Notes: generated by a model not told the origin, from the letters alone. A stretch of DNA of 64,000 nucleotides from Fusobacterium varium (GCA_021531615.1 JADYUE010000001.1:1-64000); one strand, 5' to 3'. Shown: positions 26,301-36,764, counted from the first letter of the stretch. Numbers and translations are program-made.

Positions 26301-26325
26301 AAGTTTATTTCTACTAAATAAACTT
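26301..26325. promoter_or_regulatory. Inverted repeat in the leader of the AddB-like gene
   Basis: AAGTTTATTT (26301-26310) and AAATAAACTT (26316-26325) are a perfect 10-base inverted repeat spaced by 5. It lies between the predicted promoter (TATAAT at 26354-26359, minus strand) and the TTG start. It has no T-run, so it is not a terminator; it may be an operator or an mRNA structure. Confidence 0.35.
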
Positions 26326-26401
26326 AATCTTGTATCGAAACTGCTTTATCTCATTATAACATTTTTTTATGTAAAAAATTAGAGTAATCTTTTAAAATAA
26401 A

Positions 26402-26443
26402 CAAAAAAATGGTGCTATAAACCACCAATCAGTTTATAGCACC
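26402..26443 (-). terminator. Intrinsic terminator of the purine operon
   Basis: GGTGCTATAAAC (26411-26422) and GTTTATAGCACC (26432-26443) form a perfect 12-base stem. Read on the minus strand it is followed by a run of seven T. It lies 10 bases past the purD stop codon and closes the fhs-pur transcript. Confidence 0.93.
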
Positions 26444-26453
26444 AATTACTTAA

Positions 26454-27707
26454 TTATCTATATAGAACACCTATATCTTTTCTACAATATTTACCTGTAA
26501 AGTCTATTTTTTCAGCATCTGCATAAGCTTTAGCTCTAGCATCTTCAAGGTTGTCTCCAACTGCTACAACATTAAGAACTCTTCCTCCACTTGTTAGAAG
26601 TTTTCCATCTTCAGCTTTTGCTCCAGCAACAAATACCATATTGTCAACTTTATCAATTCCAGTTATCTCATAACCTTTATTGTAAGCTTCTGGATATCCT
26701 CCTGATGCTAATACAACACAACAAGCTGACTTGTTACTCCATTTAACATCTGCATTAGCTAAATCACCTTTTAAACCACTTTCAAGTAGTTCAATAAAGT
26801 CTGATTCAAGAAGAGGTAATACAACTTGAGTTTCAGGATCTCCCATTCTCATATTATATTCAAGAAGATAAACTCCTCTATCTGTAATCATAAGTCCAAA
26901 GAAGATAACACCAGCGAAGTTCATTCCTTCAGCTTTGATTCCTTCTAATGTAGGATTCATAATTCCATTTATAAAGGCATCATAAACCTCTTTAGTTACA
27001 TAAGGGTTAGGAGCTATTGTCCCCATTCCTCCTGTATTAAGTCCAGTTTCTTTCTCTCCTATTTTTTTGTGATCTTTAGCAGAGATAAATGGAAGTATAA
27101 CTTTAGAATCTGTTACTGATAGTATAGAAGCTTCTACTCCATCAAGGAACTCTTCAACAACTATCTTTTCTCCAGCAGCACTGAATACTTTATCTACCAT
27201 TATTTCATCAACAGCTTTTAAAGCTTCTTCTAAGTTTTGGCAGATTAAAACTCCTTTTCCTGCTGCAAGTCCACTAGCTTTTACAACTAATGGAAATTCA
27301 CAAGTTTTTATATATTCTTTAGCTTTATCTACTTCAGTAAATACTTCGTAAGCAGCTGTTTTAACTCCATATTTTTTCATAAAGTCTTTAGCATAAGCTT
27401 TTGATCCTTCAAGTAGAGCAGCTTTTTTATCTGGTCCAAATATTTTTAAACCTTTTTCTTGGAATCTATCAACTATACCATCTACTAGAAGTTCTTCACT
27501 TCCAACGATTGTTAAATCTATTTTTTCTTTTAATGCAAACTCTAAAAGTTCATCTATCCCTTTTATATTTACATTTTCACCTTTAGGAAGCATTGCTGTT
27601 CCACCATTTCCAGGTGCACAAAATACTTTTTCTACTTTCTCATTTTGACTTACTTTCCAGCAGATAGCATGTTCTCTTCCACCACTACCAACTACCAATA
27701 TTTTCAT
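26454..27707 (-). CDS. purD: Phosphoribosylamine-glycine ligase (GAR synthetase)
   Basis: The 417-residue ATP-grasp enzyme begins MKILVVGSGGREHAICWK, the PurD N-terminal Rossmann motif. It continues with KASGLAAGKGVLI (ATP-grasp lysine loop, about residues 143-155), NTGGMGTIAPNPY and the C-terminal GYPEAYNKGYEITG. It joins phosphoribosylamine to glycine, step two of purine synthesis. It is the last gene of the operon, 27 bases after purH, followed by the terminator. Confidence 0.97.
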   Translation of the reverse strand: MKILVVGSGGREHAICWKVSQNEKVEKVFCAPGNGGTAMLPKGENVNIKGIDELLEFALKEKIDLTIVGSEELLVDGIVDRFQEKGLKIFGPDKKAALLEGSKAYAKDFMKKYGVKTAAYEVFTEVDKAKEYIKTCEFPLVVKASGLAAGKGVLICQNLEEALKAVDEIMVDKVFSAAGEKIVVEEFLDGVEASILSVTDSKVILPFISAKDHKKIGEKETGLNTGGMGTIAPNPYVTKEVYDAFINGIMNPTLEGIKAEGMNFAGVIFFGLMITDRGVYLLEYNMRMGDPETQVVLPLLESDFIELLESGLKGDLANADVKWSNKSACCVVLASGGYPEAYNKGYEITGIDKVDNMVFVAGAKAEDGKLLTSGGRVLNVVAVGDNLEDARAKAYADAEKIDFTGKYCRKDIGVLYR

Positions 27708-27734
27708 ATCTCAATATCTCCCCTTTATTTAATA

Positions 27735-29237
27735 TTAGTGTTTGAAATGTCTCATTCCTGTGAATACCATTGAGATTCCATGTTCGTTACAAGCATCAAT
27801 AGATTCTTTATCTCTAATAGATCCACCTGGTTGAATTATAGCTTTAATTCCAGCTTTAGCACAAGTATCTACAACATCTCTAAATGGGAAGAATGCGTCA
27901 GAAGCAAGGATAGCTCCTTCTATTCTTTCTCCAGCTCTTTCAATAGCTTGTTGAGTTGGCCATATTCTGTTTGTTTCTCCATTTCCAATTCCTACAGCCA
28001 TTTTATCTTTTACTACTACAATAGCATTTGATTTAACATGTTTTACTATTTTCATTCCGAAAATTAAGTTTTCCATCTCTTCAGCAGTAGGAGCTTTTTC
28101 AGTTACTGCTTCATAATTAGTTGAGAAGCTTAAATCTTCATCTTGAACTAAAAGTCCTCCATCAACTTTAACCATATTGATCTTATCTTGTGGAGTGTGG
28201 TGACATTTAATAACTCTTAGGTTTTTCTTAGTTTTTAAAACTTCTAGTGCTTCTGGTGTGAAATCAGGAGCGATAACTATTTCTAGGAATATTTTAACCA
28301 TTTCTTTAGCAGTTGCTTCATCAACAGTTTTATTTAATGCTACTATTCCTCCAAATATAGATACTGGGTCGCATTCATAAGCTTTAACATATGCATCATA
28401 TACATTGTCAGCTATAGCAGCTCCACATGGAGTTGAGTGTTTAAGTCCACAACAAGCTGGTTCTGTAAATTCGCATACAGTTCTCCAAGCTACATCCATA
28501 TCTCTTAAGTTGTTGAAAGAAAGTTCTTTTCCATTTAGTTGTTCGAAATCTTTCATAGCTCCAGTATCTGTAGTTGATACATAGTAAGCAGCTTTTTGAT
28601 GAGGGTTTTCTCCATATCTTAAATCCATTACTTTTTCATAAGATGCATTTAAGTATTTAGGCATTTCATCTCCTAATAGGAATTGAGAAATAGCTGCATC
28701 ATAAGCAGAAGTTAAGTTAAATACTTTTCCTGCAAGTCTTTTTCTAGTTTCAAAAGTAACTTCTCCAGCTTCCATCTCTTTCATAACTGTTTCATAGTCA
28801 GCAGTATCACTGATTACTACTACATCTTTGAAAGATTTAGCAGCAGATCTTAACATTGTAGGTCCTCCAATATCAATAAACTCTACTTTTTCTTCAAATG
28901 TAAGATCTTCATTTACTTTTTTAAAGAATGGATATAGGTTAACTACTACCATATCAATAGTAGATATTCCTCTTTCTTTAATAGTTGCCATATGCTCAGC
29001 ATTATCTCTTATAGCAAGGATTCCTCCGTGAATTACTGGATGTAAAGTTTTTACTCTACCATCTAACATTTCAGGTGCTCCAGTTACTTCAGCAACTTCT
29101 ATAACAGGCACTCCATTTTCTTTAAGATGTTTATATGTTCCTCCAGTTGAAATTATTTCTACTCCATGTTTTACTAAGAAATTAGCAAAATCTAATACAC
29201 CATTTTTATCAAAAACTGATATTAATGCTCTTTTCAT
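27735..29237 (-). CDS. purH: Bifunctional AICAR transformylase/IMP cyclohydrolase
   Basis: The 500-residue enzyme has an N-terminal MGS-like cyclohydrolase domain (about residues 1-145; [25 protein letters not shown]) and a C-terminal transformylase domain with [12 protein letters not shown] and VKHVKSNAI (catalytic Lys-His region). It formylates AICAR with 10-formyl-THF and closes the ring to IMP. The formyl donor comes from Fhs, encoded at the head of the same operon. It starts 15 bases after purN. Confidence 0.97.
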   Translation of the reverse strand: MKRALISVFDKNGVLDFANFLVKHGVEIISTGGTYKHLKENGVPVIEVAEVTGAPEMLDGRVKTLHPVIHGGILAIRDNAEHMATIKERGISTIDMVVVNLYPFFKKVNEDLTFEEKVEFIDIGGPTMLRSAAKSFKDVVVISDTADYETVMKEMEAGEVTFETRKRLAGKVFNLTSAYDAAISQFLLGDEMPKYLNASYEKVMDLRYGENPHQKAAYYVSTTDTGAMKDFEQLNGKELSFNNLRDMDVAWRTVCEFTEPACCGLKHSTPCGAAIADNVYDAYVKAYECDPVSIFGGIVALNKTVDEATAKEMVKIFLEIVIAPDFTPEALEVLKTKKNLRVIKCHHTPQDKINMVKVDGGLLVQDEDLSFSTNYEAVTEKAPTAEEMENLIFGMKIVKHVKSNAIVVVKDKMAVGIGNGETNRIWPTQQAIERAGERIEGAILASDAFFPFRDVVDTCAKAGIKAIIQPGGSIRDKESIDACNEHGISMVFTGMRHFKH

Positions 29238-29252
29238 AAAAAACTATCTCCT

Positions 29253-29831
29253 TTATTGTCTTTCAGATATTATTTTAGCTATTGAATTTGGTAGAAGTTT
29301 ATGCTCCTCTACAAGAACTCTCTTTTGTAGTACTTCAGGAGTGTCCCCTTCTAATACTGGTACTTTTACTTGTAAAATTATCTCTCCACTGTCCACTCCA
29401 GTATCTACATAGTGAACTGTGCAACCACTTTCCTTTTCTCCTGCTGCAAGAACTGCTTCATGTACTTTTATACCATACATTCCAGGACCACCAAATTTTG
29501 GAAGTAGTGAAGGGTGAATATTAATTATTCTACCCTTCCATTTATTTACAAACTCCTCATCAATTATAGAAAGGAATCCAGCTAGAACTATAAGTTCTAC
29601 TCCCTTTGTAGAAAGTACCTTATCTATCTCTTTACAAAGTTCTTTTTTATAGACTTTTCTATCTATTACACAACTTTCTATTCCTGCTTCTGCTGCTCTT
29701 TCCACTCCATAACATGGTCTATCTCCAATAACACAAACTATCTCGCAGTTAAGTTCTCCACTTTTACTTTTATCTATTATAGATTGAAGATTACTTCCTC
29801 CACCTGATACCATTACTGCTATCTTAAACAT
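29253..29831 (-). CDS. purN: Phosphoribosylglycinamide formyltransferase (GART)
   Basis: The 192-residue enzyme has MVSGGGSNLQSI (GAR phosphate loop, residues 8-19), INIHPSLLPKFGGPGMYG (catalytic Asn and His, about 104-121) and HYVDTGVDSGEII (catalytic Asp near 145). It transfers the formyl group of 10-formyl-THF to GAR. The start overlaps purM by 13 bases, so the two are translationally coupled. Confidence 0.96.
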   Translation of the reverse strand: MFKIAVMVSGGGSNLQSIIDKSKSGELNCEIVCVIGDRPCYGVERAAEAGIESCVIDRKVYKKELCKEIDKVLSTKGVELIVLAGFLSIIDEEFVNKWKGRIINIHPSLLPKFGGPGMYGIKVHEAVLAAGEKESGCTVHYVDTGVDSGEIILQVKVPVLEGDTPEVLQKRVLVEEHKLLPNSIAKIISERQ

Positions 29832-30820
29832 AAACCTTTATCTCCCTTTTGAACATATCCTATTTCATATGCTTCTTCTCCATGTTTTGCAAGTTCAGCT
29901 ATAACTCCATCTTTATCTTCAGGAGCTACTACAAGTACAAATCCAACTCCCATGTTGAATGTTCCGTACATTTCATCTTCAGCAATTCCACCTTCTTTTT
30001 GGATATATTTGAAGATATCAAGTACTCTTACTTTATCTTTAAATACTACTGGTTGATGTCCTTCACTTATTGTTCTTGGTAAGTTTTCAGGAAGTCCTCC
30101 ACCTGTTATATGAGCCATTCCTTTAACATTGAATTTTTCAAGAACTGACATTACAGCTTTAACATAAATTTTTGTTGGTGTTAATAGTGTTTCACTAATA
30201 GGTTTTCCATTATATTCTTTTGTATAGTCAGTAATAACTTTTCTTACTAATGAGAATCCATTGCTGTGAACTCCTGAAGATGGGATAGCTATAAGGATAT
30301 CTCCTTCAGTTGTAGTGCTTCCATTTACTATTTTAGATTTTTCAACTGCTCCTACACAGAATCCAGCTATATCATAATCTCCTACTTTATAGAATCCAGG
30401 CATTTCAGCAGTTTCTCCACCGATTAAAGCAGCTCCTGCTTGATAACATCCTTCTGCAACTCCTGAAACTAATTCAGCAGCTACTTCTGCATCTAATTTT
30501 CCACAAGCTAAATAGTCAAGGAAAAATATTGGTTGTGCTCCGTGGCATAGTACGTCATTTACACACATTGCTACTGCGTCAATTCCTACTGTATCATATT
30601 TTTTTGAAGTAAGAGCTACTTCTAATTTTGTTCCTACTCCGTCAGTTCCTGATACTAAAACAGGGTTTTCATATTTTCCTAATTCATACATAGCACCAAA
30701 ACTTCCAAGTCCATTTAATACATGGTTATTTTGAGTTTTTGCTACTGCCTTTTTCATTAATTCTACTGCTCTGTATCCTTCTTCTTTATCTACTCCAGCT
30801 TCTTTATAAGAAATTGCCAT
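29819..30820 (-). CDS. purM: Phosphoribosylformylglycinamidine cyclo-ligase (AIR synthetase)
   Basis: The 333-residue PurM begins SYKEAGVDKEEGYRAVELMK. It has VSGTDGVGTKLEVAL (nucleotide loop, about residues 57-71), GGETAEMPGFYKVGDYDIAGFCVG and HITGGGLPENLPR. It uses ATP to close FGAM to AIR. A gap of about 98 bases separates it from purF; I see no promoter or terminator there. Its 3' end overlaps purN. Confidence 0.97.
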   Translation of the reverse strand: MAISYKEAGVDKEEGYRAVELMKKAVAKTQNNHVLNGLGSFGAMYELGKYENPVLVSGTDGVGTKLEVALTSKKYDTVGIDAVAMCVNDVLCHGAQPIFFLDYLACGKLDAEVAAELVSGVAEGCYQAGAALIGGETAEMPGFYKVGDYDIAGFCVGAVEKSKIVNGSTTTEGDILIAIPSSGVHSNGFSLVRKVITDYTKEYNGKPISETLLTPTKIYVKAVMSVLEKFNVKGMAHITGGGLPENLPRTISEGHQPVVFKDKVRVLDIFKYIQKEGGIAEDEMYGTFNMGVGFVLVVAPEDKDGVIAELAKHGEEAYEIGYVQKGDKGLCLR

Positions 30821-30918
30821 TTTCTTCCTCCCAAACGAATTTTTTTAGTTACTATCTTAATTTTACAATTTTTTTATACAATATACAAATATTTCTAACT
30901 TTTGTTTAAATTAATTTT

Positions 30919-32319
30919 TTATTCCTCTTCAGCAGGTGTACTCATTGGATATACTCCATTGAAACATCCTACACAGAAGTTATTACTCTTTAGAGATGTT
31001 AACATATTATCTAATGATAGATAATCTAATGTGTCTGCATTTATCTCTTGTCTTATCTCTTCAACAGACATTCTAGCTGCAATAAGTTCTTTTCTATGAG
31101 CAATATCTACTCCATAGAAACAAGGGTGCATAACTGCTGGAGATGCTGATCTAAAGTGAACTTCTTTTGCTCCAGCTCTTCTTATAATTTCAATAAGAAT
31201 TTTACTTGTAGTTCCTCTTACTAGAGAGTCATCTACTACTACAACTCTTTTTCCTTCAAGTTGAATTCTTAATGGGTTAAGTTTTACCATTACAGCTTGT
31301 TCTCTTAAGCTTTGAACAGGTTTAATAAATGTTCTAGCTATATATTTATTTTTAATAAGTCCCATAGCATAAGGGATTCCACTTTCTTCTGCATATCCAA
31401 TAGCTGCTGGTACTCCTGAATCAGGAACTCCAATTACTATATCAGCTTCTACTTTACATTGTTTTGCTAATAATTTTCCAGCTTCAACTCTAGCTTGATA
31501 TACATTGATACCATCTATTGTACTATCAGGTCTTGCAAAATAGATGTGTTCAAATGAGCAAGGAGCTATATTTTTATTTTCAGCAAATTTGATAGATTTA
31601 ATTCCATTATCATCAATAATTACCATCTCTCCAGCTTCAACATCTCTTACAATGTGTCCTCCGATAGCATCTATTGCACATGATTCAGAAGCTAAGAAAT
31701 AATCTCCAGCTTCATTTGTTCCAATACATAGAGGTCTAATTCCATATGGATCTCTTATTCCTATAAGTTTTTTATCTGCTAACATTACAAAGGCATAAGC
31801 ACCTTTTACTGCTGAAACTGCTGCTTTTATAGCTTCTTCTAAACCATCAGCAGCTTTTCTAGCTATCATTTTAATAACTACTTCAGAGTCAGATGTTGAA
31901 GTAAATGTAGCTCCTCCATCTTCTAAAAGTTCTCTAATTACCTTACTGTTTGTTAAATTTCCATTGTGAGCAACTGCTATTTGTCCTAATTTAAATCTAC
32001 TTTCTATAGGTTGTGCATTCTCTATTTTATTATCTTTGAAAGAAGAGTATCTCACATGAGCAATAGCTGCATTTCCTTGTAATTGATTTAATATTTCCTC
32101 TGTAAATACATCAGCTGTAAGTCCCATTCCCTTGTAACTAGAAAGTTTTCCATCATTTAAAACTGTAATTCCTGCACTTTCTTGTCCTCTATGTTGTAGA
32201 GCATACATTGCATAGTAACACATTTGTGAAACTTCTTTATTTTCTTTACAGTAAATTCCGAATACTCCACATTCCTCTTCCATCTTGTCTTTAGCTAACA
32301 TCTCTTCAGTACAAATCAT
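30919..32319 (-). CDS. purF: Amidophosphoribosyltransferase
   Basis: The 466-residue enzyme commits PRPP to purine synthesis. A 16-residue propeptide precedes the nucleophile in MEEECGVFG (Cys17, exposed after processing). The PRPP loop is VVVVDDSLVRGTTS (about residues 343-356). Cysteines in CSFEHIYFARPDS, HPCFYGVD and NFCVGCFNG match the [4Fe-4S] ligands of the Bacillus-type enzyme, which is oxygen-labile. The operon position and the length agree. End-product inhibition by AMP and GMP is known for the family. Confidence 0.97.
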   Translation of the reverse strand: MICTEEMLAKDKMEEECGVFGIYCKENKEVSQMCYYAMYALQHRGQESAGITVLNDGKLSSYKGMGLTADVFTEEILNQLQGNAAIAHVRYSSFKDNKIENAQPIESRFKLGQIAVAHNGNLTNSKVIRELLEDGGATFTSTSDSEVVIKMIARKAADGLEEAIKAAVSAVKGAYAFVMLADKKLIGIRDPYGIRPLCIGTNEAGDYFLASESCAIDAIGGHIVRDVEAGEMVIIDDNGIKSIKFAENKNIAPCSFEHIYFARPDSTIDGINVYQARVEAGKLLAKQCKVEADIVIGVPDSGVPAAIGYAEESGIPYAMGLIKNKYIARTFIKPVQSLREQAVMVKLNPLRIQLEGKRVVVVDDSLVRGTTSKILIEIIRRAGAKEVHFRSASPAVMHPCFYGVDIAHRKELIAARMSVEEIRQEINADTLDYLSLDNMLTSLKSNNFCVGCFNGVYPMSTPAEEE

Positions 32320-32412
32320 TTTATTTCTTACTCCTCCGATTTTTATATCTAAGCTTTAAATTTAGTCTAAATATATTAAATTTTCATACAAACAAACCCA
32401 TTAAATCTATTC

Positions 32413-32892
32413 TTATAGATCTACTCCACCTTCGTTATCAGCTATAAATTTAGCTTTCATATCTTTTCTAAATTGAACAAGTTTTGCTTTTAATTCTGGT
32501 GATTTTAAAGATAACATTTGTACTGCTAACATTCCAGCATTATATGAGTTATTTACTCCAACTGTTGCTACTGGTATAGATTTAGGCATTTGTACTATTG
32601 ATAATAATGCATCCATTCCATCAAAAGCAGCTTCAATAGGTACTCCAATTACAGGAAGTACAGTTTTAGAAGCTATAACACCTGGAAGATGTGCAGCAAG
32701 TCCTGCTCCTGCTATTATTACTTCATATCCTGTATTTTCTAACATTTCCAATGTTTCTTCTAATTTTTCTGGAACTCTGTGTGCTGAAAGAACATGTGCA
32801 GAATACTCAATTCCAAACTCTTTCAAACAGTTTGCAGCTCCTCTCATTTTTTCTGTATCTGATTTACTTCCAAAGATTATAGCAACTTTCAT
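32413..32892 (-). CDS. purE: N5-carboxyaminoimidazole ribonucleotide mutase
   Basis: The 159-residue PurE has IIFGSKSDTEKM (residues 5-16), SAHRVPEKLEE (about 36-46) and AGAGLAAHLPGVIASKTVLPVIGVP. Such class I enzymes rearrange N5-CAIR to CAIR and normally need PurK; class II enzymes carboxylate AIR directly. No purK is in this window, so the class should be checked. It starts after TTTGGAGG and lies 93 bases before purF. Confidence 0.95.
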   Translation of the reverse strand: MKVAIIFGSKSDTEKMRGAANCLKEFGIEYSAHVLSAHRVPEKLEETLEMLENTGYEVIIAGAGLAAHLPGVIASKTVLPVIGVPIEAAFDGMDALLSIVQMPKSIPVATVGVNNSYNAGMLAVQMLSLKSPELKAKLVQFRKDMKAKFIADNEGGVDL

Positions 32893-32937
32893 CTGATATT
32901 TTCTCCTCCAAAATATAATTAAATAAATTTTATATAT

Positions 32938-32966
32938 CTGTATAGAGGGTTGTCTCCTCTATACAG
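32938..32966 (-). other. Intra-operon stem-loop between purL and purE
   Basis: CTGTATAGAGG (32938-32948) and CCTCTATACAG (32956-32966) form a perfect 11-base stem with a 7-base loop in the 90-base purL-purE gap. On the minus strand no clean T-run follows, so it is more likely a processing or stability hairpin, or a leaky terminator, than a full stop. Confidence 0.6.
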
Positions 32967-32982
32967 ATAATTTTATTAGATA

Positions 32983-35900
32983 CTATTTAAAATATTTAAC
33001 TCCATTTTCAAAGATTTTTTGATCTTTATTTCCAATTATATTTTTAAATACATTGTTTCCACATCTTTCTGAATGTCCCATCTTACCAAATACTTTTCCA
33101 TCTGGTGAAGTGATTCCTTCAATTGCACAAGTAGATCCATTAGGGTTGAATCTAAATTCATTTGTAGGAACTCCTTCTAGGTTTACATATTGAGTAGCAA
33201 CTTGTCCATTTTCAAATAGTTTTTTGATTACTTCATCATTAGCAAAGAATCTTCCTTCTCCGTGTGATACAGCGATTTCAAATTCTGATCCAACTTCTAC
33301 ACCTGCTAACCATGGTGATTTATTAGAAGTAACTTTAGTTTTAACCATTTGAGATACGTGTCTACCTATTTTGTTAAATGTTAATGTAGGTGAGTTTTCA
33401 GTAACTTTTCCAATTTCTCCATAAGGTAGAAGTCCTGATTTTATTAGAGCTTGGAATCCATTACAGATACCAAGGATAAGTCCATCTCTTTCTAAGAATT
33501 TAGAGATAGCTTCTGCAATCTTAGGGTTAGTAAGTACAGTAGCGATGAATTTACCTGATCCATCTGGCTCATCTCCTGAACTGAATCCTCCTGGGAACAT
33601 TAAGATTTGTGAATTATTGATCTCTTTTACCATTTTTTCTATTGAGTCATTGATATACTCTTGAGTGATATTTCTAAATGGAAGAATATTTGCTTCTGCT
33701 CCAGCTTTTTCAAATACTCTTGCTGAGTCATACTCACAGTTAGTTCCTGGGAATGCAGGTACTAAAACTCTTGGTTTAGCTATTTTATTTTTGCAAACTA
33801 TGATCTCTTTCTTTTCATAAGGTGTCCAGATGTAGTTTTCAACTTTTTCTATTGTTTTATGAGGGAATACTGGGAATAATTTATCTAACCAAACTTTTTC
33901 TCCCTCTGTCATATCTATCTCTTTATCTCCAACTACAACTTTGTATTCAGCTATTGTTTCCCCTAATAGTTCAACATTTTTTCCACAAAGTTCTTTAGTA
34001 GTTTCAACTACAAATGTTCCATATCCTAGTTTAAATAGATCTTCTCCTAAATCTGCTATCTTAGCTCCAACTCTGTTTCCTAGAGTCATTTTACTTACTG
34101 CTTCAGCTATTCCTCCATTTTTAAGAGTCATTGCAGATATGATAGTTCCATTTACTATATTTTCATGTACTAATTCAAAGTTTTCTTTTAATTCTTCAAT
34201 ATTAGGCATATAGTTGTCTAACATATGGTGTTTTACTAAGTATAATTTATGTCCAGCTTCTTTAAATTCTGGAGAAATTACTACACTTGCTTTTACTGGT
34301 GCAACAGCAAAAGAGATTAGTGTAGGTGGAACGTGAATATCATTAAATGTTCCACTCATAGAGTCTTTTCCTCCAATTGCTGGGATTCCGAATCCTCTTT
34401 GAGCTTCAATAGTTCCTAATAGAGCTGAGAAAGGTTTTCCCCAGTTTAAAGGGTTTTGTCCAAGTTTTTGGAAGTATTCTTGGAATGAAAGTCTTACTCT
34501 CTTATAATCTCCACCAACAGAAACTAATTTAGCTAGTGATTCAACTACTGCATAAGCTCCTCCATGGAATTGTGACCAAGAAGAAAGTACTGGATTATAT
34601 CCCCAAGTGATAGCAGAAGCTGTATCTGTTTCTCCTTTTAATAGAGGTATTTTTTGAACACTTACATCAGTTGGAGTCATTTGATATTTTCCTCCAAATG
34701 GCATTAATACTGTTGTTGCTCCAATTGTAGCGTCAAATATCTCCATTAATCCTTTTTGAGAAGCTACATTTAAAGATGAAAGCATATTGTACCATCTATC
34801 TTTTAATGTTTCTCCTTCATAGTTAGCTTTTAATAGTGGATTTTCTCCAGTAATATCAGCAACTTCAACAGTTGTTTCTTGAGTAACTCCATTTGTATCT
34901 AGGAATTCTCTTGAAATATCAACTATTTTCTTACCTTTCCAATTTAAAACTAATCTATTTGTATCAGTAACAGTAGCAACTACTGTTGATAGTAAGTTTT
35001 CTTTAGAAGCAAGTTCTATAAATTTATCTTTGTCTTTAGCTTCGATTACAACAGCCATTCTTTCTTGTGATTCAGAAATAGCAAGTTCAGTACCACTTAA
35101 TCCAAGATATTTAGTAGGTACTACATCTAGGTTGATATCTAGTCCAGGAGCAAGTTCTCCAATTGCAACTGATACTCCTCCAGCACCAAAGTCGTTACAT
35201 TTTTTAATCATTCTTGTAACTTCAGGATTTCTGAATAATCTTTGGATTTTTCTCTCTTCAGGAGCATTTCCTTTTTGAACTTCAGCACCACAAAGTCTTA
35301 ATGAATCATCTGTATGTTCTTTTGAAGATCCAGTTGCTCCTCCACAACCATCTCTTCCTGTTTTTCCTCCAAGAAGAATTACTATATCTCCTTTAGAAGC
35401 ATTTTCTCTTCTTACCCAATCAGCAGGTACAGCACCAACTACTGCTCCAACTTCCATTCTTTTTGCCTTGTATCCATCATGATAGATTTCACAAACATGT
35501 CCAGTTGTAAGTCCTATTTGGTTTCCATAAGAAGCATATCCACTTGCAGCTCCAGTAGTTATTTTCTTTTGAGGTAATTTTCCTGGAAGTGTATCCTCTA
35601 ATTTTTCTAATGGATTTCCTGAACCAGTTACTCTAATAGCTTGATATACATATGATCTTCCTGATAGTGGGTCTCTAATAGCTCCTCCTAAACAAGTTGA
35701 AGCTCCTCCAAATGGTTCGATCTCTGTAGGGTGGTTATGAGTTTCGTTTTTAAACATCAATAGCCATTTTTCAAGTTTTCCATCTACATCTACATCTATG
35801 TATACTGAACAAGCATTGATCTCATCAGATACTTCTAAGTCATCAAGTTTTCCACTTTTTCTCATCTCTTTACCACAGATAGTAGCCATATCCATTAGAG

Positions 35901-36708
35901 AGATATATTTTTTAGATAATCTTTCTCCATGAACAAACTCTCTAGCTTTAGAATAGTCATCAAAAGCTTTTTGTAAAGTTTCTCCAAAAGCACTCTTAGG
36001 GAAAACTATATCTTTAATTCTTGTTTCAAAAGTTGTATGTCTACAGTGATCTGACCAATAAGTATCTAATACTTTTATTTCAGTTTCTGTTGGTTCTCTT
36101 TTTTCTGTATCTCTAAAGTATTCTTGAACAAATTTTACATCTGCAAGAGTCATTGCAAGTCCAAGAGATTCTCTAAATTTCTTTAATTCTTCTTCATTCC
36201 AAGAGATAAATCCTTCAAATACTGGAACATCTTGAGCTTTTTCTCCCTCTTCAATTTCTAGTTTTACTAGATCTTTTTCTCTCATTTCAACAGGGTTGAT
36301 ATAGTATTTTTTAACTTTTTCTACATCAGCATCAGAGATTTCCCCTTCAAGAATAATTACTTTACCACTTGTTACAACTACGTTTTGGTTTTTATCTGAA
36401 ATTAGATTTAAACATTGCATAGCTGAGTCAGCTCTTTGGTCAAATTGTCCTGGTAGATATTCAACAGCAAAGAATTTTGCTCCATTTGTTTCAAGAGTAT
36501 CTGTAACTGTATCTGATACAACTTCAGAGAAGATAAGTTTTTTAGCTTCTGCTAATTCTGCTTCTTCAATATTAAATACATCATAACAGTTTAAAAGTCT
36601 TACTTTTGAAAGTTTAATTCCTTGAAAACTTTCTTTTAATTCATTTTCAAGTCTTTTAGCTTCTAAGTCAAAGCCATTTTTCTTTTCTACATAAATACGA
36701 TAATTCAT
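32983..36708 (-). CDS. purL: Phosphoribosylformylglycinamidine synthase (large single-chain PurL)
   Basis: The 1241-residue enzyme is the long fused form with an N-terminal PurS-like part, two AIRS-like synthetase halves (FKNETHNHPTEIEPFGGA, GGKTGRDGCGGATGSS; then GGKDSMSGTF) and a C-terminal glutamine amidotransferase domain with FPGTNCEYD, GICNGFQAL (nucleophile Cys) and HGEGRF. It converts FGAR to FGAM with glutamine and ATP. Separate purQ and purS genes are therefore not needed. AGGGGGACGCG precedes the ATG. It lies 56 bases after fhs. Confidence 0.97.
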   Translation of the reverse strand: MNYRIYVEKKNGFDLEAKRLENELKESFQGIKLSKVRLLNCYDVFNIEEAELAEAKKLIFSEVVSDTVTDTLETNGAKFFAVEYLPGQFDQRADSAMQCLNLISDKNQNVVVTSGKVIILEGEISDADVEKVKKYYINPVEMREKDLVKLEIEEGEKAQDVPVFEGFISWNEEELKKFRESLGLAMTLADVKFVQEYFRDTEKREPTETEIKVLDTYWSDHCRHTTFETRIKDIVFPKSAFGETLQKAFDDYSKAREFVHGERLSKKYISLMDMATICGKEMRKSGKLDDLEVSDEINACSVYIDVDVDGKLEKWLLMFKNETHNHPTEIEPFGGASTCLGGAIRDPLSGRSYVYQAIRVTGSGNPLEKLEDTLPGKLPQKKITTGAASGYASYGNQIGLTTGHVCEIYHDGYKAKRMEVGAVVGAVPADWVRRENASKGDIVILLGGKTGRDGCGGATGSSKEHTDDSLRLCGAEVQKGNAPEERKIQRLFRNPEVTRMIKKCNDFGAGGVSVAIGELAPGLDINLDVVPTKYLGLSGTELAISESQERMAVVIEAKDKDKFIELASKENLLSTVVATVTDTNRLVLNWKGKKIVDISREFLDTNGVTQETTVEVADITGENPLLKANYEGETLKDRWYNMLSSLNVASQKGLMEIFDATIGATTVLMPFGGKYQMTPTDVSVQKIPLLKGETDTASAITWGYNPVLSSWSQFHGGAYAVVESLAKLVSVGGDYKRVRLSFQEYFQKLGQNPLNWGKPFSALLGTIEAQRGFGIPAIGGKDSMSGTFNDIHVPPTLISFAVAPVKASVVISPEFKEAGHKLYLVKHHMLDNYMPNIEELKENFELVHENIVNGTIISAMTLKNGGIAEAVSKMTLGNRVGAKIADLGEDLFKLGYGTFVVETTKELCGKNVELLGETIAEYKVVVGDKEIDMTEGEKVWLDKLFPVFPHKTIEKVENYIWTPYEKKEIIVCKNKIAKPRVLVPAFPGTNCEYDSARVFEKAGAEANILPFRNITQEYINDSIEKMVKEINNSQILMFPGGFSSGDEPDGSGKFIATVLTNPKIAEAISKFLERDGLILGICNGFQALIKSGLLPYGEIGKVTENSPTLTFNKIGRHVSQMVKTKVTSNKSPWLAGVEVGSEFEIAVSHGEGRFFANDEVIKKLFENGQVATQYVNLEGVPTNEFRFNPNGSTCAIEGITSPDGKVFGKMGHSERCGNNVFKNIIGNKDQKIFENGVKYFK

Positions 36709-36764
36709 CGCGTCCCCCTACTTTATATATTAATATTAATATTATTACTTAACTTACTTTTCTA

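Noticed and set aside
27401-36000. Plus-strand ORFs of 60-95 codons within the purine operon
   Set aside because: They are antisense shadows of well-conserved pur genes with low-complexity, Leu/Ser/Ile-rich products and no ribosome sites.
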